Source: Corylus avellana
Taxonomy: Eukaryota; Streptophyta; Magnoliopsida; Fagales; Betulaceae
Length of the DNA: 64,000 nt
Assembly: GCF_901000735.1 (NCBI RefSeq)
Contig: NC_081545.1
Coordinates: 1,346,583 to 1,410,582, forward strand
Direction of reading: 5' to 3'
Part shown: in pieces, positions 51,834 through 63,544 of the stretch
Layout of the letters: each line of letters opens with the position of its first letter
Numbering within the stretch: the stretch's first letter is position 1
Position numbers and translations under genes: made by a program
The notes under the pieces: generated by a model
Databases searched by the model: none
Told to the model about the DNA's origin: nothing
Seen by the model: the letters and a program-made list of their open reading frames with translations, nothing else

Positions 51834-53079
51834 CGTAAAATCTCTAATTGCATGTCTCAATTTCTATCTTAATTTCGCTTTATATTTAATTTTCCATTAA
51901 ATTATGATTTTCTTCAAGTTAGATTTCTTCAAATTAGACTTACTAACTTTACTTGTTTTCCACATCCATTGTGGTACGTGGTCATGGATGTTTTTGCCTA
52001 GCAGGTCTAAACACACGAATTCATTTTGGTTTCTTGGGAAATCCGGAAACTTTCTCTAAACACAACGCATAATATTGAAACTTGGGATAAGCTGCATTGG
52101 CACTGGTTGCTCTATGAAGTAATTGAGGAGAATGAGAAAGAGCATAGAATTTTTTGGTAAGAAATGATTCATCAAAGTTAAGAGGAAATTATTTGAGGCG
52201 AGTTTTAAATTTTGCTCAAATCTTCATATATTTTTGTTCAAAATGTTATTTTAGCTTCTGTTCTCCACAAAGTTTCATATCGGCCGGCATGTTTGATGGT
52301 TTTTTTTTTTATGAATAACAAATATTTGGTACCTACGCATTCTTGACTAGTATTTTAACTTCAAATGATTGAGAGAATAATTTTTATCATTTTTATGTTC
52401 ACAAAAGAATTTGATCACCGTTGGTTGGATCCGGCCCGCCTCGTGAATTGGCGTGGCGTGTTACATGCACCTAAATGCTAATTTTCATCTCATTTCCAAC
52501 TTTTCATCTCATTGCACGATTTTCTGTCGTAATATTCAAGAAGGGGTCACAACTAATATGATCATGAAATGGATCTTGTCCCAATTAAGTAAACTCTGAT
52601 TTTACATCCACGTGGAATAAGTTTTGTGGTGACAAAAAAGATGGCACTCTTTGGTAATTAAGAGATGTTAGTCCATGGATATTCATGAAGTGTCACTACG
52701 TACTTTCTTAGTTTCTTTGTTAAAAAAATTAAAAAAATTAAAAAAAAATAAAGCAATGCATGATAAAAGTACTATAAACAATCTGGTATTACATGACCTT
52801 AATTTCTCAGCTACTTGCCCACTTCTCACCAACAGAAAGCGCTGAATATGGAAGACTTGGAAATTACTTAATTTCCAGCATAAAAAACTTGGTTATGGAG
52901 ACTTGTAGAACAAATTAAAGTGTAACGTCTATCACGAGGCCCTAGGAGTTGGTCAAATAAAGTTAATATATTTAAAAGAGAAATGCTAAAAGCCCAACTT
53001 TTTTGCCCAATAAAAGTTCAACTTTTACTTTTTAGTTTTTTTTTTCTAAAAAAACCAAAATGAAAAATGAAAAAAATGT

Positions 53080-53330
53080 CTGAAGGAACCCTATCTATTT
53101 TTTGCCTTTCTTTTATTTAGTATTTTTTAAAAAATGAAAAATAGTATTTTTCTTCATAATAATGACATTTTCTTAAAAAAAAAATGACATTATTATGAAA
53201 AAAAATACCATTTTTCATTTTTAAAAAAAAATACCAAATAAAAGAAAGACAAAAAATAGATAGGGTTGCTTTAAACATTTTTTCCATTTTTTATTTTATT
53301 TTATTTTTTAAAAATAAATAAGACAAAAGT
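53080..53330. repeat. Large inverted repeat in block C
   Basis: ATCTATTTTTTGCCTTTCTT near 53091 and AAGAAAGACAAAAAATAGAT near 53244 are complementary. The arms continue through AAAAATGAAAAATAGTATTT and its complement to a centre near 53170. The outer ends read CCCAACTTTTTTGCCCAA (near 52996) and GGGCAAAAAAGTTGGG (about 53342). This is a MITE-like foldback inserted in block C only. Confidence 0.7.
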
Positions 53331-53857
53331 TGAACTTTTGTTGGGCAAAAAAGTTGGGTCCCTATCATTAATATATTTAAAAAGTGGTGATTATTGAAGT
53401 TTAGCGTGCATCCCCGCTGATTAATATATTTAAAAAGTGGTGATTATTGGAGTCTTTAAAATGATGATCATGCGAGAAGTGGAAATGACTTTTTACGAAA
53501 GAAGTCCTCCAGTACTATGAAATGGTGATTATTTATCCAGAATAATACATTTTACCCGTAGAAGTTACACCGCTTTTATTTATTTATTTATGTTTTTTAG
53601 GAGATGAAACGTCCGAAATGTCTCAATTTTTACTATAAAAAAAAAAAAAAAAAAATCAAAACAGAAAAAGAAAATAAAAATAATGGAGGCCAGGGTGGCC
53701 AAAAGGCCCAAAACCATGAAGTCCTCCGCTATGAAACAATGAAGTCCTCCACTAGGTCTAAGTTAGCAAAAAAGAAGTCGTCCACTATAATTATTTATTA
53801 CAAAGTTATAGCATTTAGATTTGTATGCAAAGTCATTGGGATCAGGTCTAGCTATCG

Positions 53858-54026
53858 GAATAATTCTAGAAATTCTTCTTGTGTCACTCTTGTATCCCTA
53901 AAAAATAATGTAGCTTTTAAAATTACTATTTGATCAAAATCCAATAATGATCAATTACAAGCTTGATGGTGATTTTAAAAGACATATCATTCTTGAAAGG
54001 ACATAAGAGTGACTTGTAACATTACT
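53858..54026. mobile_element. Palindromic MITE, family 1 (copy 6)
   Basis: Left arm GAATAATTCTAGAAATTCTT, right arm ending GACTTGTAACATTACT. It matches 1689-1865 within the inverted block. Confidence 0.7.
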
Positions 54027-55775
54027 TGGTCTATTGAGTTTTAAAAATATTATTCACACATATGTCCTTTTACTAATAGTTATTGATAATGAACCTTTAA
54101 TCACACAGATGAAACATCTTGCCTCAACAACCAGCCTTAATTTTGCAATATCAGCTTCCAAGCACAAAGATTAGAAATTCGATATATTGACAGCTTTTGA
54201 CCTTTAAGGGTAATTTAAAAAGTAATAGAAGTTTACAAAGATTATGTAAAGTTTCCCTTTTTAAAAAAACAAATTTGTGATCCAATAACTAATAATTAGT
54301 AGTGCTACATCATCAACGTTAACGTGAGATAAAAGTGAAATAAAAATTTAGTGTATAGCTCACTACTAAAAAATAGGCAATTATCATCGTTTTTTACAAA
54401 CGACATTAGATAAGTTGACATCGTCTATTTAGTATATATTGACGTGAAATTATCACCGGTTTTCCGTAAATGACAATATTATATTTAATATATCCTTATA
54501 TGTTCAGAAACAACAATAATTTCTAATTTTGTCATCGTTTCAAAAATGCAATTAACTTATTAAAGAAGGTACGCTAGTACTAATTATGATCATTTTATAT
54601 TTGAGACATTTTTTTTTGTTAAATAAATAATAAGCATGATATGAAAAATAAAAGTATGCCCCTCTTAATAAAAAATAGAGGAAAAAAAAACAGAGGGTTG
54701 GGTCATGCGTAAGCATGCGCAGCAATGCATGGTTGGGCTCTCACTCAACTATTGTAATGGTTGGATTACCGAACCGTTATGGTTGGGTCATGGTTAGGCT
54801 GTATCCATCCGGCCAGCCATAGCGACTGGATTGTACCTAGTTATCACCGTGTAGTTGGGCATGACCCAACCACTCATAACCAAATATTCTTGGGATTAAC
54901 TCTGACATGCAAGGGCACCTTTTTACCCAGTACAATTTTTTCCCAGGATTTCTAATGCAAGGTAAATAGCACGATGGATGAGCAAAATTTTGCTCATGAA
55001 CTAAAAGATTAGGCATTGAAACAAGAAACCATCTAAAGAATGTAAAGAAACTGCAAATAATGCATTAAGCCCCTGTAATTTGGAGATGCCATTAGAATTT
55101 CTATATCAAATGCAAGAGGGTGGAAACCTTTGGATAAGTAATGCAATCTATATATATATATATATATAAGATCCCACCAAAGCATTTTACATACGAAAAT
55201 CTTAATGCCACACTAATCCAAAGTACTACTCTAAAACAGTAATGAAAAAGGAAAGAAACACATTACACACAGAAATAAGATTAAAAGTAGAGGTATAATA
55301 ATACATAAATTGCTTTGGAAAGGTATCTTGCCCAAACTATTTTATTTAATTTCTGTGTCTCCTCACACTCACTGGCCTTATTTGTAGGGTTTTCATTAAC
55401 CAATAATGTTTCCTTGCAATCACTATCGGCCCAATTATTACTCCAACAACAAACTCAAATCCATATCCAATCACAATTATTTTCCAACCAAATTCAAATA
55501 GAGATCCAAAGTCTTGACTTTTTTCAAAGATTGAAGGTTGAGAAGGTAGCTCATTAGAATTCCCACATTTCCTCGTCAATGGTCTTCCACACAATCCTGC
55601 ATTCCCTTGAAATGATTTGTTTTGAAATGTATCGAATTGTCTCCCTTGTGGTATAGGTCCCGTGAGATTATTATGAAAAACATTAAAGATTTCTAAGAAA
55701 GTAAGTTGTGCTAGTTGTTGTGGAATCTCCCCTGACAACTTGTTTTGAGAAAGGTCCAATGCTTCTAGCTCTAGC

Positions 55776-55985
55776 CTGAAATGGGGGGAGCGTGCACAAG
55801 CCCCATCCTAAGAGGGGATGATTGTGATGTCCCACATTGCTTGGGCATAGAAAAGATGATGTGTTTATATGGAATATACTCTCTTTAAATGGTATAAGAC
55901 CTTTTAGGGGTAAACCCAATAATAAAACCGTGCGGGCTTGGCCCAAAGTGAACAATATCATTCCACTTGGAACATGGGTGTTACA
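55776..55985 (+). mobile_element. TRIM-like LTR fragment inside RLP-3
   Basis: A short internal piece ends in the purine tract AAGAGGGGATGAT, followed by an LTR beginning TGTGATGTCCCACATTGC and ending ACATGGGTGTTACA (55823-55985). The TGATGTCCCACAT start is typical of plant terminal-repeat retrotransposons in miniature (TRIM). No 5-bp duplication is seen because the left part of the element and adjacent RLP sequence are deleted. Confidence 0.65.
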
Positions 55986-56310
55986 CTTGGGTTTTCATGA
56001 ATATATATTAACGAATTCGCATTCTCAAATTTTCTGGCCTTCCAACTTTCAAGAAGTCCTAATGGCAGCTTTCCCATAAAATCATTGTAGGAGATGTCAA
56101 TGATTCGCATGTTGGGGAACTTGAAATAAGTTTGAGGTGTCCCCATTTGACCGTTGAATTTGTTTGGACGTAACATAAGGACCTCTAACTTTGGAAGATA
56201 TCCCAACCAAAATGGAAACCTATCATTGAATTGGTTATCACTAAGATCAAGGACCTTTAGCATTGCACACTTGGCCAGCGATCTCGGTAAATACCCTTGG
56301 AATTTGTTTT

Positions 56311-56410
56311 NNNNNNNNNNNNNNNNNNNNNNNNNNNNNNNNNNNNNNNNNNNNNNNNNNNNNNNNNNNNNNNNNNNNNNNNNNNNNNNNNNNNNNNNNN
56401 NNNNNNNNNN
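56311..56410. other. Assembly gap (100 N) in the RLP-3 LRR array
   Basis: A gap of conventional size inside a tandem LRR array, where assembly collapse is likely. The real LRR count is unknown. Confidence 0.99.
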
Positions 56411-56842
56411 ACCCACAAAAGTGTTATGCGAAAGATCAAGAGATGTGAGTTTAGTGAGGTTACCAAGTGAAGGCAGGACATTACCCACAAAAGAACTATT
56501 TGAAAGGTCAAGAAAAGTGAGTCTAGTGAGCTTACCAAGTGAAGGCAGGATATTAACCACGAAAGAGCTATTTGAAAGGTCAAGAAAAGTGAGTTTTGTG
56601 AGGTTTCCAAGTGAATGCGGGATGTTACCCTTGAAAGCATTACTTGAAAGGCTAAGAGAAGTGAGTTTATTGAGGTTTCCAAGACAAGGCGGAACATTAC
56701 CCATGAAAGCATTATTTGAAAGGAGAAGAGAAGTGAGTTTAGTGAGGTTTCCAAGTGAAGGAGGAATGTTACCTGCGAAAGCATTATTTGAAAGGAGAAG
56801 TGAAGTGAGTTTAGTAAGGTTGCCAAGTGAAGAAGGAATGGA
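56411..56842 (-). repeat. 72-bp tandem repeat encoding identical-type LRRs
   Basis: Six consecutive 72-bp units, each one LRR of the form PSLGNLTKLTSLxLSxNxF with small changes (NAFAGNIP, NAFMGNVP, NAFKGNIP, SSFVVNIL, SSFVGNVL, NTFVG). The intact RLP-2 has only about three comparable units here, so the array has grown by unit duplication. Confidence 0.9.
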
Positions 56843-57818
56843 CCCCAAGAAATTGCAACTCGTCAGAGACAACTGAGTCAAGAAACCAAGGTTTCCCATG
56901 GAAGCAGGTAGCTCACCTGACAAATTCGTGCCTAAGAGGATCAATGTCTCAAGCGGACTACTCTATGTAAAGCTAGGCAGATAACCGGTGATGCCTTCAC
57001 TGCCACCTACATCAAGAAATCGTAAATTTGATAGCTTAAAGACGCCTGTTGGAAATTCTCCGTACAAACCACAGTTATGGAGAGAGAGGAACGTTAAAGA
57101 AGAAAAATTTGTAAAAATATTAGGCACAGTAGAGTGAAGGTTCACCCCACTCATATCAAGTTTTTGTAGGCGGGTCAAATTTCCAACTAGGCTTCTTAGG
57201 CTATGCCTTTTGATTCTCAAAAAGGAATTATAGTCTTGCGACAAATCTAGGGATGACAAGGGGGACAATTGTGAAATTTGTAACGGGATTTGACCAAAAA
57301 ATTGAGAGAAAGAAAGATTGAGATTTGTTAATCTTGAAAGATCACCTACTTGGGATGGGATTTGAGAGTAGTTAAAGTGATTGTAGGCAAGGTTAAGCCT
57401 TTGGAGGTGAACAAGGCGAAAAAGGCTACTAGTGGAGTTAATAGAACCATAGAGACAACTGCTACTGAGGTCGAGGCCAATTACATGACCTGTGCTCTCA
57501 TCGCACTCCACCCCATCCCATGAGCAGCGATCACTTTTGTGTCCTAGTGTCCAAGATGCAACCTTTTGGCAACCTTTTGGCAACCTCATCGCACTCCACC
57601 CCATCGACGAAAAGGCTTTCCTTGAATTGCAATAAGGCTGAGATCTCATCACGATGGCAGAGGGGTTGCATAAAAGGAGAAGAATGAGTGAGAATAAGAT
57701 GCAATTGTGAAAGTAAAAAAAGAAAGCGCGTGAAAATGAAGAGAGAAAGCAAGAGACCCATAATGTTTTGTTTGGAACTCTTAGATATGCTTGTTAGTGA
57801 AGAGAAGGTAAACAGGAG

Positions 57819-57835
57819 AGCTTTAATTTATAGGC
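57819..57835 (-). promoter_or_regulatory. Putative TATA box of RLP-3
   Basis: Third copy of the 17-mer (minus strand), about 58 bp before the ATG at 57761. Upstream sequence is conserved only for about 40 bp more and then breaks at about 57870. Confidence 0.6.
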
Positions 57836-57869
57836 TGCACACAAAGTCTTGTGCACTTAATAAATATAT

Positions 57870-59738
57870 GAAATTACCTGGATGTTGGCCGGAGTGCTAG
57901 AGAAATAACAATATGAAAGCATCTCCTCGAGGTCCATTAATCTGTTTGATTATTCTTAGTCTTCACTTGATGTCAAGCCGTTTGCGTGTGTCAAGGGATC
58001 CTAGATCACAAGTTATCTTTCTTCTTCCGAGTCTTCTGATCTTCGTAAACTATACGGATTTGTTGGCGTAAAATTCGGTAGTTAAGGGATATTGTACGTT
58101 GTCAATAAATTTCGGAGGTTTGTGGTGGGGAGTCGGATGGTTCTTTTATTTTTCTTTGGTTGTATTGGTGGCATCCTTGTGATAATATGATTATGGCAGT
58201 AGGATTGAACCTAAACTTTCATCTCCTATAAGCAGGTGCTTTCAACTCTTGCAAACACATGCATGGTTTCAATAAATTCTTGATTGATTTATTATTTCAT
58301 TTACTTGCCGATTCCTTTAAATAGACACATACAATAAAATAGGATAAATAATATCCAACTAATTGATAAACTTAAAAATAAAACTAATCTTAATCCTAAT
58401 TGATAACTGCAAATTAATCCTTACTAGTTCATAATCCGCGCTATGCACGAGATTCTTCATTATAATTTAATTTAAAATTTAAATGCATTTTTATTGTATG
58501 TTGTAAAAAAAATCTATCGCATGTTTAAATATAGTGACACAATGCATTTTTAAATCATAGAAAATTATGTCACCTATTATATTTCAATCAAATAAAACTC
58601 ATATAATTATGAACATTAAAAAAAAAAAAAAATACAAAGCAAAATAAAAAATAAAAAATAAAAAAAAAAATCATTTTTTTATGAATACAATATATATATA
58701 TTTCACTCGATATTTAATGCAATCAAATCAATCATCTAATATCATATTCAATACTAAGATTGCTTCCTAATTTGACTAGGAGATTGAAGTACGATTTTTC
58801 TGAGATTCTTAGGGCTTTTAGGGTTTGTTTGCTCCCTATGAATAGACCACTAAGCTTCAAGAAAGAGGAAGAGGTTATAGAGGCTGCAAAGTACGAAGTT
58901 TCAAGATTAGTTCTCCCTTTAGTTTAGTTTTTCCTTTATGTTTATGATTTATTTTCCATAGTTATGTGTAGCTAATTTCTCAACTAAGGTTAACGATGAA
59001 TCCTCACCAATAAAGAGCAACCATATTTTCATGTAAGTTGATATTATCCGATTTTATGAGTTTTAATATTTCAATTGTTTTACTTCAATTCAATTAGTGG
59101 GATGATTCTTGGATATCTCTTGTAATTTACTGATACATTTGATGATTTGAGATAATTTCATTTAATTAATTGCTTGGATTTTCTTTTATCAAAATATTGG
59201 ATATTCGTTGTGTTTTGTTCTACAAATACACTTGATGATTTAATCTAAACTAGATATATATCTTTTGTGATTTGTGCAAAGAATAGATTCATTGAATGAT
59301 TTAATTGATCTTTGAAGCAAAGTATAACATACATAAGATTTTTATTGTGAGAACTTTTGATATATATTGATGAACATGAAAATATGTTGCTATGATTTGG
59401 TGGGTGTGTAAATTCCAAAACCTTAATACTTTATCTTTTGATTTATTTCCCTTTTATTTAATTTATGTTTTCTTTTTTATTCAAAAATCATAAATATAAT
59501 CTTTGAGAACTAGGTTAAGATTTAATTGAGTTAGGTATATTTTGTTTTCATCAACGCAATCCCTGTGGGTTCGACCTCGTACTTGCATCCTTACATTGCA
59601 AAGCAATTCATGCACTTACGAGTACATTAAAATTTCACAACACATATCACAAGAGGAGGAGAAGAGATTCGAACTAGTAACCTCTACTTTATGACGCGTG
59701 GTTGCTAGCCGATTAAGCTACCACTTGGAAACTAATAT
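57870..59738. mobile_element. Insertion of about 1.87 kb splitting the RLP-3 upstream region
   Basis: Sequence homologous to the RLP-1 upstream region ends near 57870 (GTGCACTTAATAAATATAT) and resumes near 59738 (ATATTTATATATATCAAAGC). The material between has no counterpart at RLP-1. It contains AT-rich sequence, a phrase CAATCCCTGTGGGTTCGACC (about 59556) typical of plant LTR-retrotransposon ends, and a SINE. It may be several nested insertions; no coding capacity is seen. Confidence 0.6.
59645..59735 (-). mobile_element. tRNA-derived SINE-like sequence
   Basis: On the minus strand a perfect Pol III A box TAGCTTAATCGG (59709-59720) and B box GTTCGAATC (59666-59674) are about 46 nt apart start to start. 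The cloverleaf is not complete, and CTTCTCCTCCTCTTGTG follows, as in plant tRNA-related SINEs. No poly(T)/poly(A) end was identified. A tRNA pseudogene is the alternative. Confidence 0.6.
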
Positions 59739-60600
59739 TTATATATATCAAAGCACAGCACGTGCTTGACTTCATGCAGTCGAAAGCTTATAATTAAGCG
59801 CAGTGGACCCAAAGTCCATTGTTCTTAATTACTCTGAGTCTCACATTTTGCAAAATTGCTAGTTTCTCTCTTAAGTCTACTCAAATACGTTGAAACAAGT
59901 AGGTGGCTTGAAAAAAAAAAAAAAAATGTATTTCTATTAGCTTGTCAATTATTGCGGCCAATTTCCCAAACCAGCTCATACACTTTTGTATACGTTAAAT
60001 GTATCAACTTTGTGCCGATTCCCTTCTTTTATTTATTTATTTATTTTTCCATATTGCTTTTTGTATTCTAAATTATGAGTTCAATTTGGATTTTTTTAAA
60101 AAGAAATTACCTACTTATCAATAATATGATTACATGCTTTTTTATTTCCATAATTATTTGATAATTATACAAAAATTAATCACTAGAATTGAAAAATGAA
60201 ATAGCAGTAAATTAAAGATATTAAAATTAATCATATAATTTTTTTTAAAAATTATTATGTTCCTATTTTATCCTAGCAAAAGCTAGTATTTGTTCACAAT
60301 TGTCTTTCTCCTGACTGACTCTGCCCTTGACGATTGTTTTGGAAGGTTTGTTATCATTTTAAAAGTAAAAATAAAAATTAACATTCAAATTGAGACCTAT
60401 AAATAAAAGTTACCGTTTATCCTCACCGTCGATATTTAGAGATTTGTTAAACATGATGATGAGAGATATGGTCCTGTGAAGACTTGTGATTTTCTTCTTC
60501 CAAGTCTTCTCTTGGGTAAACTATGTACAGCAAGGGATTAGATATATTGATCCGCCCTGAATTATTGGTAGATTTCTTCCAGAAAACGTACGATTGGCGA
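59739..60600 (-). repeat. Displaced RLP upstream region
   Basis: Reverse complement of about 16600-16940 plus 18119-18540 (upstream of RLP-1), without the retroposon found there. No gene; it is the distal promoter region of RLP-3, now about 2 kb from it. Confidence 0.8.
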
Positions 60601-61470
60601 CTATTCTCCAAATCATGTCTTGACTATATATTCACGAACACAACAAAAGCCAAGGAATAGCAATCAGGGCAGCGTGAAAGGAAGGCTAGCTAGCTCAACG
60701 AGTCCAAATTAGTCGTCCCCGCAAATCAGGGCAAGTTCCTCTTTACCTTATATATTCTCCTGTCTTCAACATGTTGATGCCCATGCCAACACGCAAAAAA
60801 ATCCTTGCATATATGCCCGAAACAATTGATTATATCAACTACTTCACTTTGTTATTTTTACTTGATGTAAGCAAAAAGGAAACTTATTTTCAGCGAAGTT
60901 GCTGTCTCAACTCTCAAGTTACTAAAGCCAAATCCCCACCCCACCCCCACCTAAACCATCTTTTAATAAAGACAAATGTTATGCGTACAAAATATTTTAC
61001 AAAATAAATTATTGTTAAAGTGATGCGATACAATACAATTGAGAATAAGATGAATCAAATTTTTGAGAAATTCAATCGTATTGTGCCACATCACTTTGTA
61101 AGAATTTTTTTTTTTTTTTTTTTTATAAAATATTTTGTAATTAAGTTTAGCATTTGTCTTTAATAAAACCTAAACCACCGTGTAGAACCCCAACTTTTGG
61201 GTTTGAATCGTAATGTTGCAACTACGACCATGCTTCCAGGCCATGGAAGTTAATTTTGTGCGCTGGAGAGGGGGCTCTTTCAGCTATCCACACGCCAAAG
61301 CTTGCGCCTGATTAATTTGGCAGTACTCTCTCTTATTATTGCAAAAATTGCATCATATATATAAAGGATATGAAGAACTTTGTTTTCTCCCAAGTTCGAC
61401 TAATCGAAACTTATCATACTGAATAATAGGATAAGTAATGAACTCTAGTACAACAACAAAAATTATAGAA
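60601..61470. other. Intergenic DNA
   Basis: No gene. A MITE-like palindrome is at 60963-61168. The small ORF at 60771-61007 has no recognisable protein. Confidence 0.5.
60963..61168. mobile_element. Palindromic MITE, family 4
   Basis: Ends TTAATAAAGACAAATGTTAT and CATTTGTCTTTAATAAAA; the inner arms share ACAAAATATTTTA. About 206 bp with a T23-type tract inside. TTTTA-rich flanks hide any target duplication. Confidence 0.65.
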
Positions 61471-61868
61471 AGAGATATATTAAAGATCCCACCAAAGCAT
61501 TTTACACACAACATTTTAATGTCACTCTAAACCAAAATACAACAAAACAACAATGAAGAAAGGAAGGAACACATTACACAGAAAAAAAATTAAAAAAAAA
61601 TAAAAGATTAGAAAACACAAGTACAATAATAAAAAAACATTGCTTTGATAACGTATCATATTCAAACTATTTTATTTAATTTCTGCGTCTCCTCTCACTC
61701 AGTGGCCTCATTCTAAAGGTCTTCATTAACCAGTCATGTTTCCTTGCAAACACAATGGGTCCAATTATTATTCCAACAGCAAATCCAAATCCATATCCAA
61801 TCACAAATATTTTCCAACCAAATTCAAATATTGATCTAGACTCTTGGCTTGCTTCAAAGATTGAGGGT
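61471..61868 (-). pseudogene. RLP 3' end fragment (RLP-4)
   Basis: Minus-strand 3' flank (GATCCCACCAAAGCATTT near 61483) and the last 64 codons of an RLP, with stop at 61676-61678: an SIFEASQESRSIFEFGWKIF-type spacer, the membrane helix, and the tail ARKHDWLMKTFRMRPLSERR. At 61868/61869 it is cut by transposon sequence, and no further RLP is seen to the right before the gap at 63545. Confidence 0.85.
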
Positions 61869-62025
61869 CCGTTTGGTTTGCGGAATAGACCCCTGGAATG
61901 GAATAACTATTTGCATGGAATAGTCATTCCATTGTTTGGTAGGAGTCTATTCCTGGGATTAGTTATTCTCATAGGAATGATTAATCTCATCCATACAGGA
62001 ATAGCTATTCCTCTAAAAAATGAGA
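61866..62025. mobile_element. Harbinger-like MITE left end in RLP-4
   Basis: Begins GGGTCCGTTTGGTTTGCGGA, a known style of plant MITE terminus, followed by GGAATAG-type inner repeats in both orientations (CATGGAATAGTCATTCCATT). Its right end is not seen because a CACTA terminus starts at 62026. Confidence 0.65.
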
Positions 62026-62790
62026 CACTACAAAAAATTTGGTCATTAGCGACCAAATTATTAGTGGCGACCCAAATGTTGCCACTAATGAGGGGTCATT
62101 AGCGGCAACTTTTAAAGGTTGCCGCTAAGGACCTCTCATTAGCAGCGACAATAAAGTTGCCGTTAATAGCAGACGCTAAATACCAAAATAATTGATATTT
62201 AGCAGCAACACCAATAGCGGTGACCATTATCGCCACTATTTACCACTCATAAGCGGCGACATCACACAATCGCCGCTGTTGGGCACTCAATAGCTGCGAC
62301 ACACGTTGCCGCTAATTAAACACAATCAGCGGCAACAAACTATTGCCGCTATTATGAGCCTAACAGCGGCGAGATCTTAAAGTTGCCGCTATTGAGTGGT
62401 CAATAGCGACAACGTTTGAAGTTGCCGCTAATGGTCCTGAAGAAAAAAATAAATAAAAATAGGCCTTATTAGCGGCGACAAAAAGTTGCCGCTATTAAAT
62501 GCCTAACAGCGGCGACTTTTAAAAAGTTGCTGCTAATGAGGGGTCAATAGTGGCTGCTAATGGTCCTGACGAAAAAAAACAAATAAAAAATATGCCTTAT
62601 TAGCGGCGACATAAAGTTGCTGCTATTGAGTGCCTAACAGCGGCGACTTTTAAAACTTGCTGCTATTGAGGCTCAATAGAGGCAACTTTAAAAGATGCTG
62701 CTAATTGTCTTGGAAAAAAAAAAAAAAATTGGCCTTATTAGCGGCGACATCAAGTTTATGCTATTAAGTGGTTAATAGCGGGAGCATACT
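62026..62790. mobile_element. CACTA terminus with AGCGGCGAC subterminal repeats
   Basis: Starts CACTACAAAAAATTTGGTCA, followed by over fifteen direct and inverted copies of AGCGGCGAC / GTTGCCGCT up to about 62780. This is a different motif from the CACTA family at 32945 and 40690. The right terminus is not in view. Confidence 0.8.
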
Positions 62791-63544
62791 GGTCCAAGAT
62801 ATTTAATGCATTCTTGCCGAAGCCTTGATCTCGGGCAATCTTTAAGATCAACCTCTTTGCCATCTCCAATGTCCAACCTGCACAAAGTACATATATTAAG
62901 CTTTCGATTGACTCATTGTTTTGATTAGCACTAGAGATTCAGACTATTTGCATGGGGTAGGAAACTATAAGAAAGCATACTCCATTGATCTAGCAACCTT
63001 ACTTGTGATGTCTGCATTTTAGAAAAACCCTCCTATCCAGGAGATAAAGGTTCATGCTAAGGGCATGGATCAAAAGCCATCATGGTAACTAACTAACATT
63101 CAATTATTTCCCCAAACATTCCATGCTAACATGTACTAGAGTTCCTTCCTTGTAATTATTCTCCCCTTTCATTCTAATTAGTCGTACTGTAGTCTTAACA
63201 GCCATTGACTAATTAGTTGCAATGTTCTTCTAACAGCAATTGAATCAATGTGAACATTGGATACATGAAGAAATAACAGAGTGGTTGAGGCTGTGATTAC
63301 ATATGCATGTGGAGTTTTAAGAATATTATACTAAAATCATTTTAAGAATAGTTTCTTTTTATCATGTATACTTGTTTATGTTTATCTTATGCTTGGATAT
63401 AAATTGAAAACAGAGAATACTGTGAGTGTTGCATGTGTATCATGTTTAGCTATTGTTCTCTCATTCTAATAAGCTATGAAGGACAAAAATAAAATAATCA
63501 GCCAAAAAAAAAAAAACAAAATGTGCCTACCAATAGAAAAATGG
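62791..63544. other. Probable interior of the CACTA element; possible captured exon
   Basis: Mostly AT-rich without ORFs. On the minus strand at about 62878-62800 a TGCAG acceptor-like site is followed by an open stretch [20 protein letters not shown], whose origin I do not recognise. Confidence 0.35.

Larger units (their letters stand above)
51834..54920. repeat. Third, inverted copy of the duplicated flank (block C)
   Basis: Reverse complement of about 780-3420 (and of the matching part of block B). No gene. It contains the family-1 MITE at 53858-54026, the CACTA-like start CACTACTAAAAAATAGGC near 54361, and a poly-A-rich inverted pair (about 53080-53330) not obvious in the other copies. 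It connects directly to the RLP-3 3' flank, as block A connects to the RLP fragment at 1-353. Confidence 0.85.
55346..57761 (-). pseudogene. RLP-3 pseudogene with LRR expansion, gap and TRIM-like insertion
   Basis: Same family as RLP-1/2, with signal peptide MGLLLSLFIFTRFLFLLSQL. Near 57590 the N-cap carries a deletion, a short duplication of GATGGGGTGGAGTGCGATGA and a frameshift. The frame is then good (CSWDGVECDESTG onward) until W becomes stop: TAG at 56963-56965, where the relatives read FTWSSPLE. Next come six near-identical 24-residue LRRs (56411-56842), a gap (56311-56410), LRRs up to ENANSLIYIHE, then a transposon fragment (about 55776-55985) replacing roughly 330 bp of the island and following LRRs. 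The C-terminus (55759-55346) is again intact through the membrane helix and tail. At least three disabling lesions. Confidence 0.93.

Noticed and set aside
59645..59735. A functional tRNA gene
   Set aside because: A and B boxes are perfect, but the acceptor stem and anticodon arm do not form a complete cloverleaf; SINE or tRNA pseudogene fits better.
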